From Lachnospiraceae bacterium (lineage in GTDB: Bacteria > Bacillota > Clostridia > Lachnospirales > Lachnospiraceae), in contig CAAEWE010000064.1 in assembly GCA_900759665.1 (NCBI GenBank), forward strand, positions 43,213 to 107,212: DNA of 64,000 nt. Reading direction: 5' to 3'. The translations under genes were made by a program, and so were the position numbers. The notes under the pieces were generated by a model. That model made no database searches. It saw nothing but the letters and a program-made list of their open reading frames with translations, and had not been told where the DNA came from. How positions within the stretch are numbered: the stretch's first letter is position 1; each line of letters starts with the position of its first letter. Below, piece after piece: positions 44,644-53,006 of this stretch.

Positions 44644-46026
44644 TCACAATATTTCTCCAGCCATATTGTCCGGTGTGTGTACCTTTTTTCGGACAAAGTA
44701 AAAGCAGACCACCTGCATTACAATAGTTAAGATCCATGACACCGGATAAGAAATAAACAGAAAATCCAATGCCCGGTGCTGTGGAAATACCCAGTAGATC
44801 CATACTATTCTCGTTCCAACCGTTCCGATCACGGAAAGGATCATTGGCACTGCAGAATGCCCCATCCCCCTGAGTGCTCCGGGAAACAGATCCATAATCC
44901 CGCATAAGAAATATGTCACAGTAGTGTACAACATAATATCCATACCGCACGCCACCACATCCGCACTCTTCGTATAAATATGCATCAACTCTGAGCCAAA
45001 CAGATACGAGCCGCCTCCGAGAACCAAAGCAACCACCATGGTAAGACCAAGGCATTCAAACAGTATCTTGTCCATTCTTTTAAATTTACGCACTCCGTAG
45101 TTCTGGCTGGTAAAGCTCATGCATGCCTGGGTAATGGAATTGATGGACACATATAAAAATCCCAGAATATTATTAGCCGCCGTATATCCTGCCATGGCAA
45201 CGGAGCCAAAGGAATTCACTGAGGACTGTAGCAATACATTGGAGAAGTTAATGATCGTACTCTGGATTCCTGCCGGCACGCCCACCTGAAAGATCTGCTT
45301 TACATAGCGGGCCTTCATGCCAAGCTTCGAGAAACGAAGCTGATAGCTGCCCTCCGAATAATAAAGGCATCGAAGCACCAATACGCAGGATATCCCCTGA
45401 GAGATCACGGTGGCGATCGCAACTCCGGCTACTCCCATATGAAACCGGATCACCAGGATCAGATTTAATACCACATTCGTAGCTCCGGACACGATCAGAA
45501 ACAGCAACGGACGCTTTGTATCTCCCACAGCCCTTAAGATAGCGGCTCCATAGTTATACAGCATAAAAAACGGCATTCCTACAAAATAAATACGCATATA
45601 TAACGTTGAAAGATTCAGTACATTGTCCGGAGTGTCCATCAACTGCAAAGCTCCCTTCGCAGACACCACTCCCACGATTCCCATGACAACGCCACTGATC
45701 AGAGCCAGCGTGATCGCCGTATGTACCGTCTCCGACATCTCCTGATCCTTCCCGGCCGCATAAAACCTCGCCGCCAGCACATTCGATCCCAGAGAGATCC
45801 CGATAAAGAAATTAACAAATACGTTGATCAGTGCTGTGGTAGATCCCACTGCCGCCAACGCTTCGCTTCCCGTAAACCGTCCCACCACGATAATGTCCAC
45901 CGCATTGAATAATAGCTGCAGGATACCCGACAGCATTAACGGAATCGAAAAAGATATCAGCTTGTCCAATATGGAACCGTTGCACATGTCAATCTCATAT
46001 TTGCTTTTCTTTTGTTGTGTACTCAT
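44644..46026 (-). CDS. MATE family efflux transporter (MepA-like)
   Basis: 460 residues, 12 hydrophobic helices in two MatE repeats. The start (DMCNGSILDKLISFSIPLMLSGILQ, read in part) and the motifs VVGRFTGSEALAAVGS and FTSQNYGVRKFKR are typical of the MepA/DinF-type MATE exporters common in Clostridia, which use Na+ or H+ gradients to expel cationic compounds. Its leader carries riboswitch-like structure; if that is guanidine-IV, the exporter would be a candidate for guanidinium or related efflux. GAGG lies ten bases upstream of the ATG. Confidence 0.9.
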   Translation of the reverse strand: MSTQQKKSKYEIDMCNGSILDKLISFSIPLMLSGILQLLFNAVDIIVVGRFTGSEALAAVGSTTALINVFVNFFIGISLGSNVLAARFYAAGKDQEMSETVHTAITLALISGVVMGIVGVVSAKGALQLMDTPDNVLNLSTLYMRIYFVGMPFFMLYNYGAAILRAVGDTKRPLLFLIVSGATNVVLNLILVIRFHMGVAGVAIATVISQGISCVLVLRCLYYSEGSYQLRFSKLGMKARYVKQIFQVGVPAGIQSTIINFSNVLLQSSVNSFGSVAMAGYTAANNILGFLYVSINSITQACMSFTSQNYGVRKFKRMDKILFECLGLTMVVALVLGGGSYLFGSELMHIYTKSADVVACGMDIMLYTTVTYFLCGIMDLFPGALRGMGHSAVPMILSVIGTVGTRIVWIYWVFPQHRALDFLFISYPVSWILTIVMQVVCFYFVRKKVHTPDNMAGEIL

Positions 46027-46057
46027 TGTTACGCCTCACTTCAATTACACTAAATAA

Positions 46058-46132
46058 GGGAGCCGAAAGCTCCCCTGAGTTTAAAATCTTCCACTTTGTG
46101 GCAGGAACTCTCCCGAAGATAGTCATCTATCT
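46058..46132 (-). promoter_or_regulatory. Structured leader of the MATE gene; candidate guanidine-IV (mepA) riboswitch
   Basis: Between promoter and ATG the minus-strand RNA folds as AGATAG-ATGA-CTATCT (46132-46117), then GAGTT (46110-46106) paired with AACTC (46081-46077) enclosing CCAC-AAA-GTGG (46101-46091), then an attenuator-like hairpin GGGAGC/GCTCCC (46074-46058). The first GGGAG (46114-46110) could pair with the attenuator's CTCCC, giving mutually exclusive folds. Guanidine-IV riboswitches (the mepA motif) are known upstream of MATE genes in Clostridia; context and layout fit, but the consensus was compared only from memory. Confidence 0.5.
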
Positions 46133-46138
46133 ACTGGT

Positions 46139-46166
46139 AGTATAACAGGATTCCGGGAAATTACAA
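46139..46166 (-). promoter_or_regulatory. Candidate promoter of the MATE gene
   Basis: Minus strand TTGTAA (46166-46161), 16-base spacer, TATACT (46144-46139), placing transcription start just before the structured leader. Confidence 0.55.
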
Positions 46167-46212
46167 TACTTATTTTATTGTATGATTTTATCCCACAAAG
46201 TGTTTATTCCCT

Positions 46213-47499
46213 CTACCAGATCTCCTCCTCGATCCGCAGCAGCCGGTTATATTTCGCCACACGGTCAGTCCGGCTTGGAGCACCGGTTTTGATCTGTCCG
46301 GCATTCACCGCCACGGCAAGATCCGCAATCGTCGTATCCTCCGTCTCCCCGGAACGATGAGATATGATCGCACGCCATCCGTTTTCCTTGGTCATACGGA
46401 TCGCATCCAGAGTCTCCGTCAGCGTACCGATCTGGTTTACCTTGATCAGCACGGCATTGGCAGCATTTTGCCGGATTCCTTTGCGGATACGCTCTGTGTT
46501 GGTCACAAAAAGATCGTCCCCTACAAGCTGCACACGGCCACCCAGAGTACGGTTCAACTGTTCCCAGTGCATCCAGTCCTCCTCCGCCAGACCATCCTCA
46601 ATGGAGTAGATAGGATAACGGTCACAAAGCTCCTTGAGATAGGCGATCATCTCCTCCGGTGTCTTATAAATGCCGGATTTCCAGAAATAATACATGCCAT
46701 CCTTTCCTTCCCGGAGTGCCGCATCATACATTTCAGTTGCCGCCACGTCAAGGGCGATCCGAAAATGTCTTCCCGGCTGATAGCCTGCTTCCTCAATGGC
46801 ACGGATCAAAAAGTCCAGTGCCTGCTCATCCCGTTCCAATGCCGGAGCAAAGCCTCCCTCATCCCCTACAGATGTCGTATAATGTTCTGCCATCAGAATA
46901 CGTTTTAAGGTATGAAATACTCTTGTTCCGGCTTCCAGCCTCTCATGAAAGCTCAAAAAACCCACCGGCATGATCATAAATTCCTGAATATTCATGGAGG
47001 AGTCCGCATGACGTCCCCCGTTAATGACATTCATCATAGGAATCGGAAGCTCTCTGGCACCACAGCCTCCCAGATAACGGTAAAGAGGAAGATTCATTCC
47101 GGCCGCCGCAGCCTTTGCCACCGCCAGAGATACTGCCAGAATGGCGTTGGCTCCCAGATGGGATTTATTGGCTGTGGCATCCTCTGCGATCATCCACTGA
47201 TCGATCTCCCTCTGTCTGGAGGCATCCATCCCCTTTAGTCCCGGAGCAATAATCTGCCTTACTGCCTTCACAGCTCCTCTTACGCCCATTCCCATATATC
47301 GGCTCTCCCCGTCCCGAAGCTCTGCGGCTTCAAAGGCTCCTGTGGATGCTCCGGATGGTACACTTGCTACTCCTCTGGCTCCGCCTTTCAGGATCACCTC
47401 TGCCTCCACCGTAGGATTTCCACGGGAATCAAGAATCTCCCTTGCCAGAATATCCCGGATCCTCATTCCTTTGTCACAGATGTTTTTTATTTCAGACAT
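46213..47499 (-). CDS. eno: Enolase
   Basis: Enolase, about 428 residues, interconverts 2-phosphoglycerate and phosphoenolpyruvate. Clear motifs: REILDSRGNPTVEAEV, SVPSGASTGAFEA, NVINGGRHADSSMNIQEFMIMP, SVGDEGGFAP, YSIEDGLAEEDW, VGDDLFVTN, VLIKVNQIGTLTE and ISHRSGETEDTTIADLAVA. All catalytic residues appear present. The ATG at 47499 has AAAGGGGAAA upstream. It stands alone rather than in a glycolytic operon; whether it is the only enolase cannot be told here. Confidence 0.96.
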   Translation of the reverse strand: MSEIKNICDKGMRIRDILAREILDSRGNPTVEAEVILKGGARGVASVPSGASTGAFEAAELRDGESRYMGMGVRGAVKAVRQIIAPGLKGMDASRQREIDQWMIAEDATANKSHLGANAILAVSLAVAKAAAAGMNLPLYRYLGGCGARELPIPMMNVINGGRHADSSMNIQEFMIMPVGFLSFHERLEAGTRVFHTLKRILMAEHYTTSVGDEGGFAPALERDEQALDFLIRAIEEAGYQPGRHFRIALDVAATEMYDAALREGKDGMYYFWKSGIYKTPEEMIAYLKELCDRYPIYSIEDGLAEEDWMHWEQLNRTLGGRVQLVGDDLFVTNTERIRKGIRQNAANAVLIKVNQIGTLTETLDAIRMTKENGWRAIISHRSGETEDTTIADLAVAVNAGQIKTGAPSRTDRVAKYNRLLRIEEEIW

Positions 47500-47748
47500 A
47501 CTATTTCCCCTTTCCATCACTGTTTTTATACTGATATCACGAATAATTAATAATTGACGGTTCATGTATCAAAGTTTTAATTTTCGTTATATTAGTATCT
47601 GCAATGATCCGGGAAATAATCCGCCAAAATGACACGAAATTTATTCACACGAAGGCAAAGTGAGGATAGAAAAATAAAATTGTTCCATCCAAGCACACCT
47701 GCGTGGTATTTGACATAAAATGAAATCTATTGTTATGAAGAAAAAATA

Positions 47749-47778
47749 AACTCCAGATTACTTCATGAATCTGGAGTT
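47749..47778 (-). terminator. Terminator after dnaJ
   Basis: AACTCCAGATT (47749-47759) and AATCTGGAGTT (47768-47778) make an 11-bp stem with an eight-base loop, followed on the minus strand by TATTTTTTC. It closes the heat-shock operon. Confidence 0.9.
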
Positions 47779-47846
47779 ATCAGCACATAATCAAACAGCC
47801 AAAATGTAAATCTCCCTTGAAATGGGAGTCTATATTCTAATCTTAT

Positions 47847-49004
47847 TTATTTTTTCTTCTTCCCGAAACGCCCTTTTTTCTTTTCGGCAGGTTCTCCGTT
47901 TTCTTCCTTCGTCTCCTGCTTTCCATACATTGCCTCGTCGAACTTCTTCAGAAGTTCCTTCTGCTCTCCGTTCATCTTCGTTGGCACCTGTACTACCAAT
48001 GTAACATACTGGTCACCCCGGATGGACTTATTCCGCAGAGACGGAACGCCCTTGCCACGGAGTCGGATACGGGTATCTGTCTGTGTGCCCGGCTTTACGG
48101 TATATTCTACCTCTCCGTCCACAGTCTTGATGCGCACATCACCGCCCAACGCTGCCTGTGCGAATGTGATCGGTGCAGAGGAATAGATATCGATGCCCTG
48201 TCTCTGGAAGATTGGATGGCGGCTCACAGCAACCTCCACCAGAAGATCGCCTCTTGGTCCTCCGTTTACACCAGGATCACCCTTTTCACGGATGCGGATG
48301 CTCTGGCCATTATCAATACCAGCAGGCACTGTAACGGAAATCTTGCGCTTTCTGGTAATATAACCGGAGCCATGACAGTCAGGACATTTATCCCGGATGA
48401 TCTTGCCGGTACCACGACAGTCCGGACATGTCTGTACATTTCTGACCATACCAAATAAGGACTGCTGTGTATAAACAACCTGCCCCTTACCGCCACACTT
48501 GGAACAGGTTTCCGGCGTGGTTCCTGCTTTCGCACCGGTGCCATGACAGCTTGCACATTCATCCTGCAGCGGAAGCTCTAACTCCTTCTCGGTACCAAAG
48601 CATGCCTCCTCAAAGGTAATGCGGATCGTGTGATGCAGATTCTGTCCCTTCATCGGACCATTATTCTGTGCTCTGGAACGGCCGCCTCCGAAGAAATCCC
48701 CAAAGATATCTCCAAAAATGTCTCCCATATCCATACCGTTAAAGTCAAAGCCGCCGGCTCCTCCGCCTGCTCCTCCTTCAAAGGCTGCGTGACCAAACTG
48801 GTCATACTGACGACGCTTGTCAGGATCACTTAATACACTGTATGCCTCCGAAGCCTCTTTAAACTTTGCCTCGGCTTCCTTGTCCCCCGGATTCATATCC
48901 GGATGATACTTTTTGGCCAGCTTACGATATGCGGATTTTAATTCAGAATCAGATGCACTTTTACTGACACCAAGCACTTCATAATAATCTCTCTTCTCTG
49001 CCAT
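47847..49004 (-). CDS. dnaJ: Chaperone DnaJ
   Basis: DnaJ (Hsp40), about 385 residues, stimulates DnaK ATPase and delivers clients. It has a J domain with HPD (KYHPDMNPGD), a Gly/Phe-rich stretch (GGAGGGAGGFDFNGMDMGDI), four zinc-finger CxxCxGxG repeats (CASCHGTG; CSKCGGKG; CPDCRGTG; CPDCHGSG) and two C-terminal beta domains. The Lys/Glu-rich end (KKKGRFGKKKK) is a slight extension. GGAGAG precedes the ATG at 49004. Confidence 0.97.
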   Translation of the reverse strand: MAEKRDYYEVLGVSKSASDSELKSAYRKLAKKYHPDMNPGDKEAEAKFKEASEAYSVLSDPDKRRQYDQFGHAAFEGGAGGGAGGFDFNGMDMGDIFGDIFGDFFGGGRSRAQNNGPMKGQNLHHTIRITFEEACFGTEKELELPLQDECASCHGTGAKAGTTPETCSKCGGKGQVVYTQQSLFGMVRNVQTCPDCRGTGKIIRDKCPDCHGSGYITRKRKISVTVPAGIDNGQSIRIREKGDPGVNGGPRGDLLVEVAVSRHPIFQRQGIDIYSSAPITFAQAALGGDVRIKTVDGEVEYTVKPGTQTDTRIRLRGKGVPSLRNKSIRGDQYVTLVVQVPTKMNGEQKELLKKFDEAMYGKQETKEENGEPAEKKKGRFGKKKK

Positions 49005-49044
49005 AACTCTCTCCATCTCTCATACTGTTCTTTTATAGCTAGAC

Positions 49045-49130
49045 AGACCATTAACCGGTACGTCTGCCTGCGGCATTCGCGCAATCAATGGTCTATCCCA
49101 TAAATGATGCCGGGGAAAAGTCGTTCCCCT
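49045..49130 (-). other. Hairpins between dnaK and dnaJ
   Basis: The 143-base gap holds GGGGAA/TTCCCC (49112-49117 and 49124-49129), directly after the dnaK stop, and a longer-range AGACCATT/AATGGTCT pair (49045-49052 and 49087-49094). Neither is followed by a T-run. They may stabilise the dnaK message or partially reduce dnaJ expression. Confidence 0.5.
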
Positions 49131-49147
49131 GTATCAAATTTATTTAA

Positions 49148-51034
49148 TTAGATCTCGCGGTAGTCACCATCTACAACGTCATCAGAAGCATTTCCTGCTG
49201 TTCCGGCACCTGCTGCACCACCCATGTTGCCCATGTCAGGACCTGCACCTGCTGCACCGCCGTTTGCCTGAGCCTGCTGCTCATACATCTTTGTAAATAC
49301 AGCCTGTGCTGCTTCCATCAGCTTCTCCTTACCGGCCTTTAATGCATCGACATCTGCATCGGAAAGCTCCTCAGGATTCGTCTTCTCGACTAACTCCTTC
49401 AGACTGTCAAGCTCTGCCTGAACCTTTGCCTTCTCGGAAGCATCAACCTTATCGCCGACCTCATCCAGAGCCTTCTGTGTCTGGAATACCATAGAATCAG
49501 CCTCGTTGCGGGCATCAATGCCGTCCTTACGTTTCTTATCCTGTGCCTCAAACTCAGCCGCTTCCTTAACTGCCTTATCAATATCCTCATCGGACATATT
49601 GGAGCCTGCGGTGATCGTGATATGCTGCTCTTTGCCTGTTCCCAGATCCTTTGCAGATACGTTTACAATACCGTTGGCATCAATATCAAAGGTAACCTCG
49701 ATCTGTGGCATACCACGACGTGCTGGAGGGATACCATCCAGACGGAACTGTCCAAGTGACTTGTTGTCCTTGGCAAACTGACGCTCACCCTGCAGGACAT
49801 TGATATCTACTGCACTCTGATTATCAGCAGCCGTAGAGAAGATCTGGCTCTTCTTGGTAGGGATCGTTGTATTTCTCTCGATCAGCTTTGTTGCGATACC
49901 ACCCATGGTCTCGATAGACAGAGACAACGGCGTAACATCCAGAAGAAGAATATCACCGGCACCGGCATCTCCGGCAAGCTTACCACCCTGTACGGAAGCT
50001 CCGAGAGCAACACACTCATCCGGGTTCAGGGACTTACTTGGCTCGTGACCTGTCATCTGCTGTACCTTATCCTGTACAGCCGGGATACGTGTAGAACCAC
50101 CAACCAGAAGTACTTTACCGAGCTCAGAAGCTGTGATACCTGCATCACGAAGTGCATTGGTAACAGGTGTTGCTGTTCTCTCTACCAGATCATGTGTCAG
50201 CTCGTCAAATTTAGCTCTGGACAGGTTCATATCGAAATGAAGTGGTCCATTCTCATTCATGCTGATGAATGGGAGGTTGATATTTGTTGTAGTAGCGGAA
50301 GAAAGCTCTTTCTTTGCCTTCTCTGCTGCTTCTTTTAATCTCTGCAGTGCCATCTTATCCTGAGACAGATCCACACCGTTTTCTTTCTTGAACTCAGCGA
50401 TCATATAATCTGTGATCTTCTGATCGAAGTCATCACCACCAAGGTGGTTATCACCGGATGTTGCAAGAACCTCGATAACGCCATCACCGATCTCGATAAT
50501 AGATACATCGAATGTACCACCACCAAGGTCGTAAACCATGATCTTCTGCTCTTTCTCGTTGTCCAGACCATAAGCAAGTGCTGCTGCGGTTGGCTCGTTG
50601 ATGATACGCTTTACATCAAGACCTGCAATCTTACCGGCATCCTTTGTTGCCTGACGCTGTGCATCATTGAAGTAAGCAGGAACTGTGATAACAGCCTCTG
50701 TAACCTTCTCTCCCAAATAATTCTCTGCATCAGCTTTCAGCTTCTGAAGGATCATTGCTGAAATCTCCTGTGGAGAATACTTCTTGTCATCAATGGCAAC
50801 ACGGTAATCGGTTCCCATATGTCTCTTAATAGAAGAGATTGTCTTGTCAGCGTTTGTTACTGCCTGACGCTTTGCAGGCTCACCAACAAGTCTCTCACCG
50901 GATTTTGAAAATGCGACAACAGATGGTGTTGTACGTGCACCCTCTGTATTTGTTACGACAACAGGCTTTCCACCTTCCATAACAGCCACACATGAGTTTG
51001 TTGTTCCTAAGTCAATACCAATAATCTTTCCCAT
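49148..51034 (-). CDS. dnaK: Chaperone DnaK (Hsp70)
   Basis: DnaK, 628 residues, with IIGIDLGTTNSCVAVMEG at the N-terminus, PAYFNDAQRQATKDAGKIAGL, YDLGGGTFDVSI, VLLVGGSTRIPAVQ in the ATPase domain, the substrate-binding domain from about residue 385, and a Gly/Ala-rich C-terminal tail ending DVVDGDYREI. It is a normal-length Firmicute DnaK. Third gene of the hrcA-grpE-dnaK-dnaJ operon. Confidence 0.98.
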   Translation of the reverse strand: MGKIIGIDLGTTNSCVAVMEGGKPVVVTNTEGARTTPSVVAFSKSGERLVGEPAKRQAVTNADKTISSIKRHMGTDYRVAIDDKKYSPQEISAMILQKLKADAENYLGEKVTEAVITVPAYFNDAQRQATKDAGKIAGLDVKRIINEPTAAALAYGLDNEKEQKIMVYDLGGGTFDVSIIEIGDGVIEVLATSGDNHLGGDDFDQKITDYMIAEFKKENGVDLSQDKMALQRLKEAAEKAKKELSSATTTNINLPFISMNENGPLHFDMNLSRAKFDELTHDLVERTATPVTNALRDAGITASELGKVLLVGGSTRIPAVQDKVQQMTGHEPSKSLNPDECVALGASVQGGKLAGDAGAGDILLLDVTPLSLSIETMGGIATKLIERNTTIPTKKSQIFSTAADNQSAVDINVLQGERQFAKDNKSLGQFRLDGIPPARRGMPQIEVTFDIDANGIVNVSAKDLGTGKEQHITITAGSNMSDEDIDKAVKEAAEFEAQDKKRKDGIDARNEADSMVFQTQKALDEVGDKVDASEKAKVQAELDSLKELVEKTNPEELSDADVDALKAGKEKLMEAAQAVFTKMYEQQAQANGGAAGAGPDMGNMGGAAGAGTAGNASDDVVDGDYREI

Positions 51035-51085
51035 AGTTTTGTCCTCTCTTTCTCTATAATAATTCTTTTCTTTGCTCTATTATCA

Positions 51086-51700
51086 TTAACTAACTACCTT
51101 TACCATACTATGGCGAACTACAGAATCCTGATACATATATCCCTTCTGCAGCTCCTCCGCCACCGTCCCGCTTTCCAATTCGTCAGACTCAACAGTCATC
51201 ACGGCATTGTGGAAATTGGGATCAAACTCCTGTCCCACTGCCTCGATCGGCTTTACACCAATCTCATCCAGTGCTCCAAGCATCTGCTTATAAACAAGCT
51301 CTACACCATCTGCAAACGGTGTTCCCTTTTCCTCCTCCGGCATAGATGCCAGACCTCTCTCAAAGTTGTCGATCACCGGAAGAATCTTTTCTACCACTGA
51401 CTTTGCGCCAACCTCAAACATCTGGCTCTTTTCCTTTTCGGAACGCTTCCGAAAATTTTCAAACTCTGCAAGCTGACGCATTCTTGCATCCTCCAGCTTT
51501 GCGATCTTTTCCTCCAGCTTGGATTTCTTTTTGCCAAAGATGGATTTCTTTTCGTCTTTATCTTCCGTAGAGACAGCCTCCTGCTCCGTTGTCTCCTCAG
51601 AAGCTTCCTCTGTCACCTCGCTGTCCTTCACATTTTCTTCTGTGTTTTCTGTCATGCTTTCTTCTGCCATTTCCTGATTTGTTTCTTTCTCCTGACTCAC
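51086..51700 (-). CDS. grpE: Nucleotide exchange factor GrpE
   Basis: GrpE, 204 residues. A long acidic low-complexity N-terminus (about 1-65, Glu/Thr-rich) precedes the helical dimerisation domain (RQLAEFENFRKRSEKEKSQM) and the C-terminal beta domain with PVIDNFERGL, GVKPIEAVGQEFDPNFHNAVM and VVRHSMVKVV. It exchanges ADP on DnaK. Confidence 0.96.
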   Translation of the reverse strand: MSQEKETNQEMAEESMTENTEENVKDSEVTEEASEETTEQEAVSTEDKDEKKSIFGKKKSKLEEKIAKLEDARMRQLAEFENFRKRSEKEKSQMFEVGAKSVVEKILPVIDNFERGLASMPEEEKGTPFADGVELVYKQMLGALDEIGVKPIEAVGQEFDPNFHNAVMTVESDELESGTVAEELQKGYMYQDSVVRHSMVKVVS

Positions 51701-51734
51701 CTTCTACCACCTCTCTAAGCCTCTGACTGACGGC

Positions 51735-52772
51735 TTATTTATTATCTTTAAATATGTCATCTAACTGCTCCATCATGGATTGCAGTGTAGCAACTACCTT
51801 GTCGTAATCCATTCGCTTTGGTCCCACGATGCCGACCTTTCCATAAACACCATCATCGATCCGGTAGGTCGCTGTCACCAGAGAACAATCCTTCATGGAT
51901 TCTACCTGTGTCTCTCCACCAATGTATACCTGAATCGCATGGTTGTCATCATTCTGACTCACCGGATCCTGCTCGATCCATTGGTTTAAATCCTTCTTTT
52001 CCTCAAAGGCACTTAAGATCTGCGCTGCATTTGACTTATCCGCAAGCTCCGGATACTTCAGAATGTTTGTTGCACCGCTTGTGTAGATCTCCAGGTCCTC
52101 ATCCTCTGTCAATGCATTTCCAATGATCTCAAGCACCGAATCGATCACACTGTTGTGTGCTCCCATCTGCTCCTTGATCTTCTGGATCACTGCCAGATTC
52201 ATATCCATGACATCAAGACCGTTTAAGGTTGTATTCATAATGAAGTTTAACCGGAGAACGGTTTCCTGATCCATGGATTCCTCCATGTGGATCATTTTGT
52301 TTTTGACCACATTGTTGTCAAGCACGATCACTGCCAGAAGACTACTGTCATCCACCAGCGTCAACTGGATAAATTTGACCTTTTTGGATGCGTACTGTGG
52401 TCCCGAAACCATCGTGGCGTAGTTGGTATTGACCGCCAGCAGCTTCGCAACACTCTTTAGCAGGTCATCAATCTTTCCCGCCTTTTCCTCCAGCTCCGCT
52501 TTCATGTCATGCACTTCCTGTGCCTTGTCATCTAACATCGTGTCAACATAGAGACGATAACCTTTGTCGGAAGGAATACGTCCCGCCGATGTGTGGGGCT
52601 GTAAAATGTATCCCATCTCCTCCAGATCAGACATCTCATTTCGGATGGTAGCGGAACTGAGATTCAGATCAGAGTACTTGGAAATCGTTCTGGATCCCAC
52701 CGGCTCACCCGTCTCTAAATACGTCCGGATGATCGCCTGAAGTATTTTAAGTTTTCTCTCATCCAGCTCCAA
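51735..52772 (-). CDS. hrcA: Heat-inducible transcription repressor HrcA
   Basis: HrcA, 345 residues, binds CIRCE and represses the class I heat-shock genes. It has a winged helix at the N-terminus (LDERKLKILQAIIRTYLETGEPVGSRTI split; SSATIRNEMSDLEEMGYI; QPHTSAGRIPSDKGYR) and a GAF-like C-terminal domain with VGIVGPKRMDYDKV. It is the first gene of its operon, behind a CIRCE it is expected to bind. Confidence 0.97.
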   Translation of the reverse strand: MELDERKLKILQAIIRTYLETGEPVGSRTISKYSDLNLSSATIRNEMSDLEEMGYILQPHTSAGRIPSDKGYRLYVDTMLDDKAQEVHDMKAELEEKAGKIDDLLKSVAKLLAVNTNYATMVSGPQYASKKVKFIQLTLVDDSSLLAVIVLDNNVVKNKMIHMEESMDQETVLRLNFIMNTTLNGLDVMDMNLAVIQKIKEQMGAHNSVIDSVLEIIGNALTEDEDLEIYTSGATNILKYPELADKSNAAQILSAFEEKKDLNQWIEQDPVSQNDDNHAIQVYIGGETQVESMKDCSLVTATYRIDDGVYGKVGIVGPKRMDYDKVVATLQSMMEQLDDIFKDNK

Positions 52773-52797
52773 ACTATCACTCCCTTGTTTTTATTTG

Positions 52798-52824
52798 TTA
52801 GCACTCTTTAAAGTGGAGTGCTAA
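52798..52824. promoter_or_regulatory. CIRCE operator
   Basis: Perfect CIRCE: TTAGCACTC (52798-52806), nine-base spacer, GAGTGCTAA (52816-52824), between the promoter and hrcA. It is the HrcA binding site. Confidence 0.97.
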
Positions 52825-52836
52825 CATCTAATTAGT

Positions 52837-52865
52837 AAGATAGCACTATCATTTTTTATTGTCAA
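52837..52865 (-). promoter_or_regulatory. Sigma-A promoter of the hrcA operon
   Basis: Minus strand TTGACA (52865-52860), 17-base spacer, TATCTT (52842-52837), placing the CIRCE just downstream of the start site. Confidence 0.8.
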
Positions 52866-52895
52866 GATATTTTTGCTAATTTTTTCGGATTTTTT

Positions 52896-52921
52896 TATGT
52901 TTCCCACAAATATGCCGACAT
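52896..52921 (+). promoter_or_regulatory. Candidate sigma-D promoter of the second FliK-like gene
   Basis: GCCGACAT at 52914-52921 matches the sigma-D/FliA -10 GCCGATAT at seven of eight positions; TTAT about 15 bases upstream is a poor TAAA. A TATAAT at 52923-52928 has no good -35. A flagellar sigma promoter would fit the product. Confidence 0.4.
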
Positions 52922-53006
52922 ATATAATATGATGTACGTGTCAAAAGCAGATAGCAATGTATGTTTACATACAAATTGAAATAAAGTCACAGAAATGAGG
53001 AACATT

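Noticed and set aside
46077..46115. MATE leader as a glycine riboswitch
   Set aside because: GGGAGAG and AAACTC resemble parts of that aptamer, but the conserved core and tandem layout are missing; guanidine-IV fits the context better.
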